A stretch of DNA of 64,000 nucleotides from Lactarius indigo (GCA_025766275.1 JAFKAC010000154.1:1-64000), one strand, 5' to 3'; shown: positions 20,472 through 32,579, numbered from the stretch's first letter. Numbers and translations are program-made. Notes: a model not told the origin generated them from the sequence alone.

Positions 20472-20935
20472 ATCAAAGGAGAGAGAGGGATGAATGCAAA
20501 GCGGGGGATTTCGTGCTTATATAGACGAAGTCAGGTGAACCAAAGCTCGTAGTCATATATGCGCGCTTCCGATCCGAAGAGTGTTCACATGCCCATCGGA
20601 TCGCGAGTAGAGTCTGTCTTGAACGGCTTGACCAATGACGCAATCATGTGGCTTACTGGTCCCGGCGAGTTGGCGATCCAATTGGCGGCCTCCCGTTTGC
20701 TAAGCCGCAGCGGTTCATTCTTGCGCCGACGCATAGAGAGTACTGTATTAGTGCATCTACGCACCGAGGCGAGCCGCATGACCATTCCTTGTAGTAGGCA
20801 CATCACTAAATTTACACAGAGTCATCAGTAACTTTCGAGTTTACAATAAGCCCAGCCAGAAGGATGTTCGCTCTGGAAACTGAGTGGAGACAGTGAAACA
20901 TGGGACGCGACAAAAAGAAAATATGCCGAAAAAAG
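20472..20935. other. Catalase upstream region
   Basis: 464 bp between the catalase start and the tRNA-Asp 3' end. No coding sequence is seen. A run of six A's at 20929-20934 on the plus strand is the Pol III terminator (T's on the minus strand) of the tRNA. Confidence 0.5.
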
Positions 20936-21019
20936 CTCCCTGGCGGGGAGTCGAACCCCGCTCTCGCGCGGCCAATAGAAATGACAGGCGCGTGTACTAA
21001 TCCGATATACTACCAGGGA
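20936..21019 (-). tRNA. tRNA-Asp (GTC) with 11-nt intron
   Basis: The acceptor stem TCCCTGG pairs with CCAGGGA, followed by discriminator G. The D arm has GGATTAGTAC, and the anticodon stem CGCGC/GCGCG encloses CTGTCAC once an 11-nt intron (TTTCTATTGGC) after position 37 is removed. The T arm GCGGG-TTCGACT-CCCGC is fully paired. The anticodon GTC means aspartate. A T-run terminator follows on the minus strand. Confidence 0.93.
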
Positions 21020-21854
21020 TTGATTTCAATTGATCAACGTCATCATTAATGTAACATGAGTGATCTGTAAAATTCAACACCATCGCGTTGCCTTGACTTT
21101 AACTTGAACCCGGATATCGATAATCGTCAGGCCACGAGTGTACTTACAATCCTGATTTGACAACACTCTCAGTACAGTTTTTCTGCCATCTTTGGGACGC
21201 ATCAGTGCGGCCAACGTGCATCGGCTTCTTCTTCTTAGCGAACCTCGTGGTTCCTGAGATCATCCGACTCGAATTGTCGTTTCCATGTGCTCTTGTAACA
21301 GATGCCATTCGTCCCCCGGTCTCTTGTTGAGGTCACGCGAAGTGCTTTGCTGGCAATTATCCACGATCTCACGCTCTCTGTCAATGCAAACCTTGAACTT
21401 ATCGTTGACTTCATATTTTATACCAAAGGCACATCGCTGCAAGTTACTTCGCATAATCTGGAGTATTCCTCGAACTGTCTCTGGCGCACACTTTTGTAAC
21501 GCGCTTATAACCGGCCAAACTCGAGTACTTTCACACCGGGGAACGTCCCGCTTGTATCCGCTTATCACGAAGCCCGTGTACTACCTCACCATTTCATTCA
21601 AGCTCTGGCTATCTCGCAATTCGAGGCCATATGGATGCTCCTTCTCCCGTTAAGTTGCACATGGACTATGCGGCCACACGACAGTGTGAGCCGACCCGTT
21701 TGGTCAGTGCTCGACATTCTTGTGAGATGTTTTTCTCTTGTCATATGGGCAACACTCATGGACGAGACCCATGAAATTCTCCTGGAGAGTATAAAAATCC
21801 GCTCATGCAGGAGAGACCTTGCAGTCGCGTCTACCCAACGTACTTCCGCTTCCC
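21020..21854. other. Intergenic, upstream of chitinase
   Basis: No supported gene. TATAAAA at about 21791 lies 64 bp before the chitinase start and may be its TATA box. Confidence 0.45.
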
Positions 21855-24359
21855 ATGTTGGTCCTTATCCGCGCTTTTGTCGCCTTGTCCGCCTTGCTCG
21901 CCTTTGGCTTCTCCGCCGAGGTACTGGGTAGGCCATCCAGTTACATGGGTGCCTTCGACAAATCCATGACAAACGTAAATGTGAAGCCGAACGTCGTTCA
22001 GAAGCGCGTCACCAGTAAGGTTCAGGCTGCCTATTTCACCAATTGGTGTGTCCTTTGTGGTCCCGCAAGTTCGTTTTCCTCTAACAACCATTCTATGGAA
22101 GGGGCATCTATGGAGCGAATTTCCGTGAGCAATATGCTGGTCGTTCAGAGAAAAATCTGAATCAGCTACTTCGAAGAACCTACTGATATCATTCCCTCCG
22201 ATCTTACACACATTCTATACGCATTTGCGGATGTAACTCAAAGCACTGGCTCTATTTTCCTAACTGATTCATATGCGGACGAACAAGTAGGCCTTCTCCC
22301 CTGTTTTAATTTGCTTATTGCTGATAATTCCCAAGAAACACTTCCCCGGAGACTCTTGGAGTGAGCCGGGGGTCAACCTTTATGGGTGCCTGAAACAGGT
22401 TTGTCCCCCCCTTCCGTCTACAAGGTCTTATGTTGACCCTGTCTCAAGCTGTACCTCCTCAAACTAGCGAATAGGTGAATACGATTGTTGTCGCCCCTGT
22501 ATGTCATCTCGACGGTCTCTCCAGAAATCTCAAGGTTCTTTTGTCGGTCGGCGGTTGGACATACTCTCAAAGCGGCCACTTCTCTTTCGTCACCGACTCG
22601 AGTTTGCGTGCAACATTTGTCAGCAGCGCTATTCAGCTGATCAAAGACTATGGATTTGATGGAATGTATGCATTGGGACTCGCGCACTCGGGAGCTTATC
22701 ATGTGCTGACTTAGCTACTGTTGAAGCGACATTGACTTCGAATACCCTAGTGGCACCGCTCAAGGCCAGGGCTTCGCGGACCTCCTTACGGAATTGCGCG
22801 CGGCGATGAACGCGCTCGCGAACAGCAACGGGGACACGGTGCCCTATCAACTGACCGTGAGCCCTTTCCCTCCATCACGATTTTTCTCTCGGTTCACCTC
22901 TTTTCTAATTCAAGGCCGCGGTCGCCGCTGGCTCCGCGAACTACGCAAGTCTTGTCGTCCCACAGATGAATTCTGCGCTGACCTACTGGAATTTGATGGT
23001 ATGAGGCGTCGGCTTATCACTTATCGCTCGCCTGCACATAAGTGTACATCTCCTTAGGCCTACGACTACGCCGGCTCCTGGCTAACCTGGGTGAGTACAG
23101 AATCTAACCTTTCATTCGCTGTGTGCTCGCCGCTCAAACTCATCATGTCCAGGCAGACAACCAAGCCAATCTTTACGGCGGCGCGCGCACAAATGTTAGT
23201 ACCGACGCTGCGATCCAATGGTATCTTTCGAAGGGAGCGACAGCTTCGAAGATCAACATGGGTAAGATCAACCTGATGCTCGTCATTGACCTCTAAAATG
23301 CCTGTTGACAAAGGCATTCCACTCTACGGGCGCGCATTCGAAAACACTGATGGTCTGGGCATGCCGTACAGCGGGGTACGGGCATCGCGAGGTCTCCGAA
23401 CACCAGGCTAACTGACTCATATCCGTGGCGCACAGATCGGACCGGGGACGATCGAAGCGGGCGTCTACTCATATTCCGCTCTGCCGCTTTCTGGTGCACA
23501 GGTGTTCGAGAACACCGCAGATGTGACCAGTTATTCTTACAATCCGACGAGCAGAGAGCTCGTCTCGTACGATACGCCTCATATCGCTACCCTAAAGGCG
23601 CAATACGTTCAGACGAAAGGCCTCGCGGGTTCTATGTTCTGGGAGGTACGCATTTTGAACCCCCCCAAACATAGTGGCAACTGAACATCTAGAGATTAGT
23701 TGTCCACGGACAAAGTGGGATCAGGCTCGCTCGTTGGCACCACCGCCGGCGTCTATGCTAGCCTTGATCAGACCTTAGTACGCTCGTCGTCCTCACATAT
23801 CTACCTATGCCACCTGCCTGATTTACTTTCGATTCCAGAATCACATACAGTTGAGCGCGCATCTCATTTCTTTGACTTGACCGCACCCGGTTGACACCAG
23901 CGTAGCTATCCTACTAGCAAATGGGACAATATCCGCAGCAACATGGGTCAAGGAAACCCTCCGGGAACGACAAGTGTGCCGGCCCCTACGTCGTCTACGT
24001 CTTCGGCCCCAGTACCTACATCTACCACCCCGGGCTCGGGGGCGTGTGCGGGTGTGGCAGCGTGGAGCTCCCAAGTACGCCGCTAACTGTTCCATTGTCA
24101 CAGTACACCTGATGTTTTCCACTAGATCGCGTACAATGGCGGTCAGCAGGTCACCTATAGTAAGCGCATCACTTGTGCCATTTATCGATGTTTGCATACT
24201 GAGATCTACTATAGGCACCCATTTGTGGACCGCGAAGTGGTGGACACAAGCAGACGTTCCAGGCGGCGCTGGTGAGTCTCATGAGATTTACAATGTGTCT
24301 AGCTAAACATTTGACGTCACGGTGCAGCTGGAGTTTGGACCGATAACGGAGCGTGCTGA
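21855..24359 (+). CDS. Secreted GH18 chitinase with C-terminal chitin-binding module
   Basis: Endochitinase of glycoside hydrolase family 18. Seventeen exons were traced (21855-22045, 22102-22124, 22177-22286, 22336-22398, 22449-22474, 22525-22665, 22727-22856, 22915-22998, 23058-23090, 23153-23261, 23314-23375, 23436-23645, 23700-23777, 23901-24074, 24126-24159, 24215-24271, 24328-24359), giving 518 residues. A signal peptide ([17 protein letters not shown]) is followed by a propeptide with a KR site. AAYFTNWGIYG opens the TIM barrel, [11 protein letters not shown] is the SxGG motif, and DGIDIDFEYP is the catalytic DxxDxDxE motif, formed across an intron. After a Ser/Thr/Pro linker comes a CBM5/12-type module with [10 protein letters not shown]. 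Two exons are only 23 and 26 nt. Likely roles are wall remodelling or degradation of foreign chitin. It is convergent with MTR4, 163 bp apart. Confidence 0.93.
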
Positions 24360-24522
24360 TGACCAAAGGTGATCGATTTATTCTTGTTACTGTACTGTTT
24401 CTCCCCGGGTGAATTTTTTTTCCGTTTCTATCCTTGCTTGTCCTTGGCGATCATCCGTCATTGTGTACGTTGCGTTCAAACCGAGGGAAATGAAAAGAAT
24501 GTTGTTACAATGGAAAGCAGGC

Positions 24523-27500
24523 TTAGAGATACAACGACGAGGCAAAGATGACGGAATTCTGCCGCTCAAGCATCTCGGATGTTTTCTCGAACTTTTGTTT
24601 GAGCTCGACGTTGCCAATGACTTTTGCAGCCTGGGCCATCTGTCGAATGAGCTCTTGCAGCCGACGGAAAACGCGAATGAGGCTGCCCTCGAACTGGTCT
24701 GTGAGCTACATGTGATGCGCCAAAGTGAGCAAGGTGATGCAAGCTCAGCGAAAGTCACTAACCTTGCAGATGTCTGAAAACGACGCTCCCCGACACCATT
24801 GCACGACTGCATCCATGAGCTCGACTTTGAACGACTGAACGTATTCCTCCTCCACGATAGGCAACTTGGACTCCTTGCAAACTTTGGCAATGCGACGCGC
24901 ATTCTCCTGCATGACGCGCAAAGGTGCAGCGAGCTCCTCCTTTAACTTGGTTTGATGTTCACTCTATACCGAGGTCAGCGCATTAGCATGGTCAGCGCAT
25001 TAGCATGGTTCCATCATTGGGACACACGGACCTTCTCCGTAAAGACGAAGCAGCTGAGCAACCCGGCGCAGTGCTCTGGAGCCAGCGGGTTGAACACGCC
25101 ATTGAAAATGAGCTCTGTGAGTAACAGCTCGTCACCAGTGCTTATCTCGCACGCGACTCGACCTTTCACATCCACTATGTCGTCCGCGGATGTGAACCCC
25201 AATCGTCGGAGTACACGTTTACGAGATTTGAGCTCCTCCATTTGCAGGACGTCGTGTGTCGCTTGGATGCGCTTCCTCAACAAGCGTACTCGATCCTGCG
25301 CGGCGCGCTTTCGTGTGTACAGGTCGTAAAGTTCTGGTAGACGCGGGTCCTTGTGCAGTGGACTCGCGAACATCTTCTGCTCCATCGTTTGTATTTTCTA
25401 AGTTGCCGGGCGGTTAATAAGGACAGTTGCCTCACACAAATATCACTTCACCTTGACGAGCACCTTGAACTTTTCGTCTTTGATTTCCATGTTCTCAATC
25501 GGATCGAGCAGCGGTATACCGTCCGGTGACCGGCGTTGGACCTCGAGAATACTCTTCCAGACGGTCTCACGCGAACCATTTGAGCGCAGGTCCTTCGGCA
25601 GGTGTATACGCAGGTGGCTGATCCCATTGAGAGTCGATAGCATCACTGGTAGAACCAGAGGCTCGCCTTTCTGTCCTGATGGGCAGGGCAGAACACCGCC
25701 TGGAGTAGCGGTGACCGTAGAGCGCTCTTTTGGTACAGTAGAATCCTGAGCACAGTTTAAAAGGACGTCCACTATATATTGTTCGTGAGGCGGGATATCA
25801 TCTTTAGGTACAGGTTGGTTCTGCAAGTTCGTCAGCTGATAGTATCGGAAGTGTAAGAGTCACTTCAGTAAGACCTACCTTGGGGGGAAGCCTCTTTTGA
25901 TAATTGGTGACAACGCCCCAGCCAAAATCGAGGTCCTCATGTTTGACCTTGACGAGCCGGCCGAGTTGCAAGAATGGTAAACTGTAGCTTGGGTGGTGAA
26001 CGACTTCACGAAAATCGGCAGACATTTGATCGAGCTGTTGTCGATACTCGTAATACTGAGCAACCAGCTCCTCGTCAGGGACCATCATAGATTCTCTTGC
26101 TTCTTCCTCGAGCTTGAGCTCTAAAGAAAGAATAAGCAAAGACTATATGGCCAAGTGAAGTGTTCGCACCCTCCTCGAGAACAGGTACTCCAGCACTGCT
26201 CTGAAACTGCAAAAAACACCGTTCGAGCATGTACTCCGGGCTGATAACTTCAATCTTCATTAGGTTGAGAATCATGTTGTATCCCAGGTGGAATGCCGAA
26301 TCCAAACGATCTGCTTCACCCTTGATCATCGTCTTTGCAGCAGCGGGCTCGAGCTTCTCATCGCACATCATGATTACTACGCCTCGGTCATCGAGCCCAC
26401 GGCGCCCGGCACGACCCGACATCTGGATGTACTCGCCCGAAGATAAGTCGCGGAATTCGTGCCCATCAAACTTGCGGGCAGCAGTAAAAACGACGGTCTT
26501 GGCCGGCATATTGAGTCCAATAGAGAACGTCTCAGTTGCGAAGAGGACCTTGATCACACCTTCCTGAAACAAGATCTCGATCACCTCTTTCAGAATCGGA
26601 AGCAGACCCCCATGGTGGATGCCAATACCGCGGCGGAGTAGCGGGAGGATGTTTTCAATCTGAGGCAGCGTGCGGTCGGACGGGGCAAGTCCTGCTATGG
26701 CGTTTGCGAATATCTTCTCAACCGTGGCTTGTTCGTCTGCACTGTTGAACTCGTACTTTGATAGTGTGAGCGCAAGCGCCTCGCATTCACGCTTGCTGAA
26801 CGCAAAGACGATCACCGGGTTGTAGTTCTTAAGCATGATCATCCGGATGATTTTGGAGATATCAGACGGGCCTTCAACTCACAAAGTCAGCCTTTTCTCG
26901 GTGCTGTGGCGAACCTATCTCACCTTTCTTGTCTCCACCCTTTCTTGTCTTCCCTTTGCGGCCCTTGCCACCCTTTGGATCTGCAGGGTCTTCACCAGCA
27001 CGCTCTTGTAACGTGCCCATAGCCTTGGAGAAGTTGTCCTCGCGAAACTCGCCCTTCTCGTTCAGCACTAGATATATACCTTCACCACCTGCAGGGAAGA
27101 GATAATGTTGCAGCGGAGTTGGTCGAAAGTCGGTATAGACAACGTGACAAGGTTGTTCGTGGGATCGACAGATCCATTCGCAGAATTGCATCGCGTTGGG
27201 TATGGTTGCAGAGAGAAACACATAGCGCACGGTATGCGGAAGCAAGATAATAGCTTCCTCCCAAACCACACCGCGTTCTTTGTCACGCATATAATGAATC
27301 TCGTCGAAAATGACCCAAGCAACTTCACGCATGATCTCAGAGCCCCGATAGAGCATAGACCGAAGAATCTGCAAATAATCAACTTAGGGCTGAGAGTACG
27401 AGAACTGCCCAAACACACTTCAGTAGTCATCACTAGACAGGACGCCGACGGGTTGCGGGTAACATCTCCTGTCATTAGCCCGACATCACTAAATTCGGCT

Positions 27501-28251
27501 TCCATCTCGCGGTATTTTTGGTTGCTGAGGGCCTAACCAAAAGCACTGAGAAAGAGATACAGGGCTGGTATTTCTCGAGGCCTACCTTGATAGGACTCGT
27601 ATAAATGACGCGCTGTTTGTTCTGTAGTGCCTGTGCAATCGCGTACTCGGCGACGACAGTCTTTCCTGCGCTAGTGTGTGCAGACACGAGAACGCTCTCG
27701 TTTCGTTGAATGGCGTGGATGGAAACTTGTTGAAAAGGGTCTAGGGTAAACTTGTACTCGCGTGCTGGCTTAGCTGGTGGGACATGAGAGGCGATAGGAA
27801 CATAAGGATAGCCTGGTGGTATGGCAACTTGGTGTCGAACCTGAAACAAGAAATCAGCCGGCTAATGCAGAAACAATCCTTGCAGCATGACCTGGTGTCG
27901 CAACTCCAACCGTAAGCCAGCAGCGTCTGTTGCCCCAGTGAGCCCTGCACTCGCGGCGACCTCCCGCTTCGCCTCGGTCTCAAACTCATCAACCACCACC
28001 GCTGGGGCGGAAGCAGACGGGGCTTCCAGCCGTTTCCTTTTAGAAGGTGGGCTATCTTCTAGAGGCGGTGATGACGCCGGGGATTTCACGCGTTTCTGCG
28101 GCTTGGGGGGCTCGGCAGAATGCCTGTTGGAAGGAGTGGGAGCACGAGTGAGCTCCTTGTCAACTTGCATGGCATCGGGGGAAATTTCTGAGTCACTGTT
28201 TCCAGAGTCATGGTTATCGTCGAGGAAAGAGAATAAGTCGTTGGAGGTCAT
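24523..28251 (-). CDS. MTR4: MTR4/Ski2-like exosome RNA helicase
   Basis: Nuclear DExH-box helicase that feeds RNA to the exosome within TRAMP. Ten exons: 27892-28251, 27586-27840, 27419-27532, 26924-27368, 26170-26871, 25879-26120, 25452-25820, 25032-25397, 24763-24963, 24523-24705, giving 1078 residues (yeast Mtr4 is about 1073). Motifs: [14 protein letters not shown] (Walker A), [31 protein letters not shown] (DEIH), [36 protein letters not shown], and [12 protein letters not shown] (motif VI). The arch/KOW insertion starts at VPKDDIPP, and the ratchet and C-terminal helices follow. The N-terminus is acidic (NDLFSFLDD) with basic patches. An in-frame ATG at 28308 would add 19 residues; I prefer 28251 because the protein there opens with a conserved-looking acidic motif and the upstream ATG is closer to the tRNA. 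Confidence 0.95.
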
Positions 28252-28352
28252 TCCGTTTCGCGTTACTGTAAGCAAGCGTGTTTGAGAAAATTGGGTTCTA
28301 CGCGTCACCAGTCTTCCGGATCAACCCTGGCTAACTGAGAATAGAGCACATA

Positions 28353-28435
28353 TCCCTGGTAGTATATCGGATTAGTACACGCGCCTGTCATTCTTCTGGC
28401 CGCGCGAGAGCGGGGTTCGACTCCCGGCCAGGGAG
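28353..28435 (+). tRNA. tRNA-Asp (GTC) with 10-nt intron and one T-stem mismatch
   Basis: Same body as the copies at 20936 and 63387, with anticodon GTC and a 10-nt intron (TTCTTCTGGC) after position 37. The 3' side of the T stem reads CCGGC instead of CCCGC, giving a G-G opposition at the third pair. A T-rich tract follows (28437-28447). It sits 101 bp from the MTR4 start, transcribed away from it. It may still function, or be decaying. Confidence 0.85.
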
Positions 28436-28681
28436 TTTCCTTTTTCCGGTGTTCACAAGACTTTATTAAACGAACTTCGAGTTCAGAGACAGTACAAGTA
28501 CGCGGAAAACTGACTAGGCGAGATGCACGAAATACGGTAGTCTAGACCGGGATCAGGTGTTCCGCGAAACAGGCAGTGGCAACATCCGACCTAGCGTTCG
28601 ACGTGTCTCATAGAAAGGGGGGTTATGGTAAAGGTGATTGTCGGTGTTCTTTATTCCCTTGCGGCGATGGTACGGCCACTA

Positions 28682-29715
28682 CTACTTGGCATCATCTGCC
28701 ACCTTCCGCTTTTCACGCCAAGTGGCAAACTCGGCCCTTGCTGGGTCATTGTATTTCTGTCGACCGCAATATTGAGTTTCTCGTCATTCACCTTCCCATT
28801 GAGGTTATACGTACCGCCTTCTCGGCTTCACTCATCGCCCTCCACTGTTCCCCGGCGAGTTTAGCCAAAACCTTGTTATCATCGTGTTCTTGTGTCCGAG
28901 GAGTGTTTTCTCGCACTTCCTGGAAGTAACTGGCACATTGTTAATATTGTAACCTTTAAAATGAGCGCTCTTGTACGCATACCGAAAGAAACTGGACAAC
29001 GGGCGGTCACGGGAAGGGCGACGAATACGAGGCAGACCTTTCGTGGCTCGGTGACGATTCAGCTCGCGCAAGACGGCCGGGTCAGTTTTCTCATGCCACT
29101 CCGCCATGCGACGTTGGTACTCTATCTTGAGACTCTCAGACTTCTCCTTGTATCGCTATGCGGCTAGTCTGAGTATACGAGTGCCTGGGGGATTTGAATA
29201 CTCACTAGTTTATCGTGTTCAGAAACAGTGTGCCAGGCCTGTGCACCCTGTCTAAAATAATTTTGTGAAGTTAACAGGCCGTCGGCCTTAGGTTGGGCAC
29301 GAATCCATTCTAAGAGCCACAGGACGAAAGGAGTGACAGGGCGTTTGGGTGGACGGTCCCCGGGTTTAATGGTAACTATAAAATGGAGTCAACAACGCCA
29401 TACCAAGATATGGGAACGGCACATACTCTTCTGTTTCACCAGTGCCTTCTTTTCGCTACGTCTGGTCTTTCCTTCAGTTTTATCCTTGCGCGCCACTTTT
29501 TTGCCTGACCCAGTCTTTCTACCCGGAGGTTTAGACCTTGACTCAAGCTCAGAATCAGCAGTAGACCCGGAGTCGAGGTCACCGCTAGTAGCTGCAAAGC
29601 CCCTCTTGACAGGCCATGTAAGGGGTCGGCTAGGAGAGATGGCACATGGCAGCCCCCGCGCAGATAAGAGTGTAAGAGAGCGCAAAAGAGTGCGTCTAAG
29701 CACAAAAGACAGCAT
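28682..29715 (-). CDS. Mitochondrial HMG-box DNA-binding protein
   Basis: Probable packager of mitochondrial DNA, like yeast Abf2 or other mtHMG proteins. Five exons (29427-29715, 29206-29375, 28983-29155, 28815-28929, 28682-28756) give 273 residues. The N-terminus is a mitochondrial presequence: Arg/Leu/Ser-rich without acids (LSFVLRRTLLRSLTLLSARG). A Lys/Arg/Ser-rich linker precedes two HMG boxes: the first starts at PPKRPVTPFVLWLLEW and contains AWHTVSEHDKL and KIEYQRRMAEW, the second starts at RDRPLSSFFRYFQEV with EQWRAMSEAEKAKY. The start is the ATG at 29715; an earlier in-frame ATG at 29787 would place 24 residues before the presequence and is less likely. Divergent from the GNAT-Mss4 gene, 183 bp away. 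Confidence 0.85.
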
Positions 29716-29898
29716 GAATGTTGAACGGGACTTCGAATTGTGGTTGAGTGGTGCTGACAACTTGAACTTGAACAGTGACTGTGGCACGCGGGCAGCTGGA
29801 ACCGTGAGATACCATTGCCTTAACTGGATGTCTTGATAAGATTAAGATTAGATGCCATAGCCTGAGGGACCTACTCTGCCAGCAACCCATTCATCAAC
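29716..29898. promoter_or_regulatory. Shared divergent promoter
   Basis: 183 bp separate the start codons of the HMG-box gene (-) and the GNAT-Mss4 gene (+), so both promoters must lie or overlap here. No distinct TATA box is seen. Confidence 0.45.
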
Positions 29899-31127
29899 AT
29901 GGCATCGGCCACACTACCTGAGGGTCTCTTCTTTGACCTTGTATCGGAGGAGGAGGTTAGCTCCGTTCATGCGCTGGAGGTGCAAGGCAAGGTTCCCCCT
30001 AAACTCACGCCACCTTTTGGCTTACTTGTAGGTTTCTAGGCTTTCCGCCTGAGGAGGCAGCTACCATCGAGAAGTTGAGGTGGGCCGATAATGAGATACG
30101 TCCTTCCGAAAATTCAATTTACACGTCACCCTTCTAGTTTCCGCCAGAAAAATGCCCAGGAGCTCTTCCTTGGTGCATTTGTGCCCCAGACCGATAGTGG
30201 GCGCACCCTCCTTGGTTATATGGACGGCGTGCTCTCATCTGAATCGACCCTCACTTCTGAGTCGATGTCTACCCACGAACCTGGTGCACGCACGGTGCTG
30301 GTCCACGGCGTTTGCGTGAGCCCCAACGTGCGCAGGCGTGGTATTGCCAATGCCCTACTCTCAGAATACCAACGGCGTCTAGCAGCCGCCGGTTCCTACG
30401 ATCGTGTTCTCCTCATCACTCACGAAGACAAGGCATCCCTCTACGAGCGTGTAGGCTTCAAGTCGCGTGGTATTAGCAGCATAACCTTCGCCGGCACACC
30501 CTGGCTCGAGCTTGAATGGGTTGTGCCCGTTGCTACGATTGATTTCCAAGGCACGCCACAAGCAGAGATCACACCCAGGCTCCTCGAAGCCTTGCAAAAT
30601 CAGAGTGCCCTATCGCCGCCGAATGGCCAACTATTTTCGTCGTTTGAAAAAGACATTCTTTATGACTCTCAAACATTAAATCGCTTTGATTTGTTATGCG
30701 TAAATGAGCGCTGCGGAAGCGTCATCCTCAAACGTGGGGTAGCCGTTCTTCATGAACGTGAAAGCGTGCAGGTAAGAGTTTATACCCGGCCACAACTAGA
30801 GTACGAGAATGAACCATCGGCGTAGTTGGAGCCTGCTGGCGCTAGTCATCCAGACCTCCCCGGCCTACCCCCTCCACCAGAAAAGACACAATGGTGGCTT
30901 GTGACTCCATCACCCATGTTGTTCGAGAACATTGGCTTCTCTAACCCAGTGCACCTAGGTTTGTGTCCATTCCGAATCATAAGCCGTGTTTCTCATACCA
31001 TAACGACCTAGATAAGCCCCTGAAACTCCTTGCATGTGCGGAATGTGACCTTGGGCCCGTGGGTTGGTGCGAGCCTGGCGGGAATGAATTTTGGGTCGCT
31101 TGTCAACGCGTGCGGTATAGGACATAG
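29899..31127 (+). CDS. GNAT acetyltransferase fused to a DSS4/Mss4-type zinc domain
   Basis: Five exons (29899-29986, 30040-30079, 30138-30771, 30826-30958, 31012-31127) give 336 residues. Residues about 10-170 form a GNAT fold like arylalkylamine N-acetyltransferases: EVQGFPPEEAATIEKL, NAQELFLGAF, the acetyl-CoA loop VCVSPNVRRRGIANAL, and YERVGFKSRG. Residues about 215-336 form an Mss4-like domain: LLCVNERCGSVILKRG (first zinc pair, C-x4-C as in yeast Dss4), LFENIGFSNPV, and LLACAECDLGPVGW (second pair). Dss4/Mss4 proteins bind nucleotide-free Rab GTPases. Exon 3 encodes both the end of the GNAT and the start of the zinc domain, so the fusion is not a gene-calling artefact. Intron 1 has a GC donor (GCAAGG). 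The substrate of the GNAT part cannot be told. Confidence 0.85.
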
Positions 31128-32579
31128 GACGCGATAACGGAATGTCCACTCTTTGAATAGACAAGTACGTCCGTAGGTGATATGCAACCCATTTGATTGT
31201 CCACAAGAGTCCACATGGAACCGGATGCGAGTTCATTACCGCTGCTAAGAACTGCGCTGGGAAACTCGAAACCTCGGTTCGTCACGAAAACAGATAACTG
31301 CCTACAGGAACCCCCCTCCACTTGCCTTCGCAAGCTAATCAAAATCAGTACAGCGAAGTCCTGAACATGACAATGGAACAGATCACGACTACCGTAAATT
31401 CCATTTCAGATGTCACTCCCGCACATATTTGAAGTTTGTCTGCAACCCCCAAGACCTCGTATGAATTCTCCTACAAGCGCATTTGGGAATACGTACGGCC
31501 ACTGCCTTGCCACGATAAGATTCCGTAGCTGGACTAGGTCTTGGTGTAGACACCAATACCTGACTGAATCTTGAGCTGCAGGTGCCAAAAAACTGCCAGC
31601 GAAAAGCAGGGCTCATCCTCCCAGAGATGACAGTTTCATGGTTCGGTGCTAGAGGACAAGCAAGACCAATGCGCTGTGTGAATCTAGCAAGCGTGCGAAC
31701 AAGTGAATCTCACGCCCCGCAATAGTCGGGACGGCATACCATGCAGTGGGGCGCAGCCCATGTGTATGACGGGTGAACGTGTAACACTGAATCCCGTTAA
31801 CAGTACACAGCCGTGGCCCCCGCGAACTGCGAACGCCGTGTTTAACAACCAGATCGTTGTAATAGATGGCTTGCTTCACATTTGAGGCCCGCGCGATATA
31901 TAGAACTCTCTTAGAAAGCTCGAATCGGTATTTGAACGAACGTAGGTATACAAATTGCCTGGTAGTATGACCAAGCGACGATATGCACACGGGAGTGAAT
32001 GCGGCATCACAGACGCCGAATTGATAACCAGGCGCCTCTCATCAAGAGATGGGCCATGCGCCTAAACTTCTGCCTGCTTATCTATATCAACGGGAAAACC
32101 GCAGAAAGTCTTCGATATTGCTCCCTATGGTCTCTGAACGCCCATGAGTTCCTCGAGGCTTGAAGCGAGAAAGTGGGGTGCGCCATATATGTTTTTGCCC
32201 TCTCTGGTGCTGCATCACGGAAAATCGTAGTGCCACGAGAGCCGCAACAAGGACTGCCAATGGATTGTGGCGTTGGACTTAACAAAGGAAATAAGGCAAT
32301 TACAACCGTTACTCACGAACAACCCAATTCACCCAGACAAATGCCTTCAGAGCCTGCAGATCTCGGCACCATGACCTCACGTCAGGATAATCTATAGTGC
32401 ATAAGTTGACGTAAATCGAGGTGTGTAGAAGTTTATACACACCAGTAGGAATCGTCGAGCAGTTCAACGGAATATGCCTCCAACGGGAAGTTGAGAAGGC
32501 ATTGCACGCTAGAGGAACGATGATTGAGTTGAGACGCACGGATAGCGGTATTATGAGAAGAGCCGACCCAGCCAAAAGA
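31128..32579. other. Region without a resolved gene
   Basis: Several medium open stretches lie on the minus strand (for example 31649-31990 and 32309-32579) with hydrophobic and short-intron-like character. They may be the 3' exons of the membrane-protein gene proposed at 32580-33831, but I could not join them. Confidence 0.3.

Noticed and set aside
26883..26923. MTR4 exon 4 continuing to ...KADF with a donor at 26882
   Set aside because: It would leave a 16-nt gap out of frame; the donor at 26923 gives a 52-nt intron, restores GPSDISK and makes the whole CDS divisible by three.
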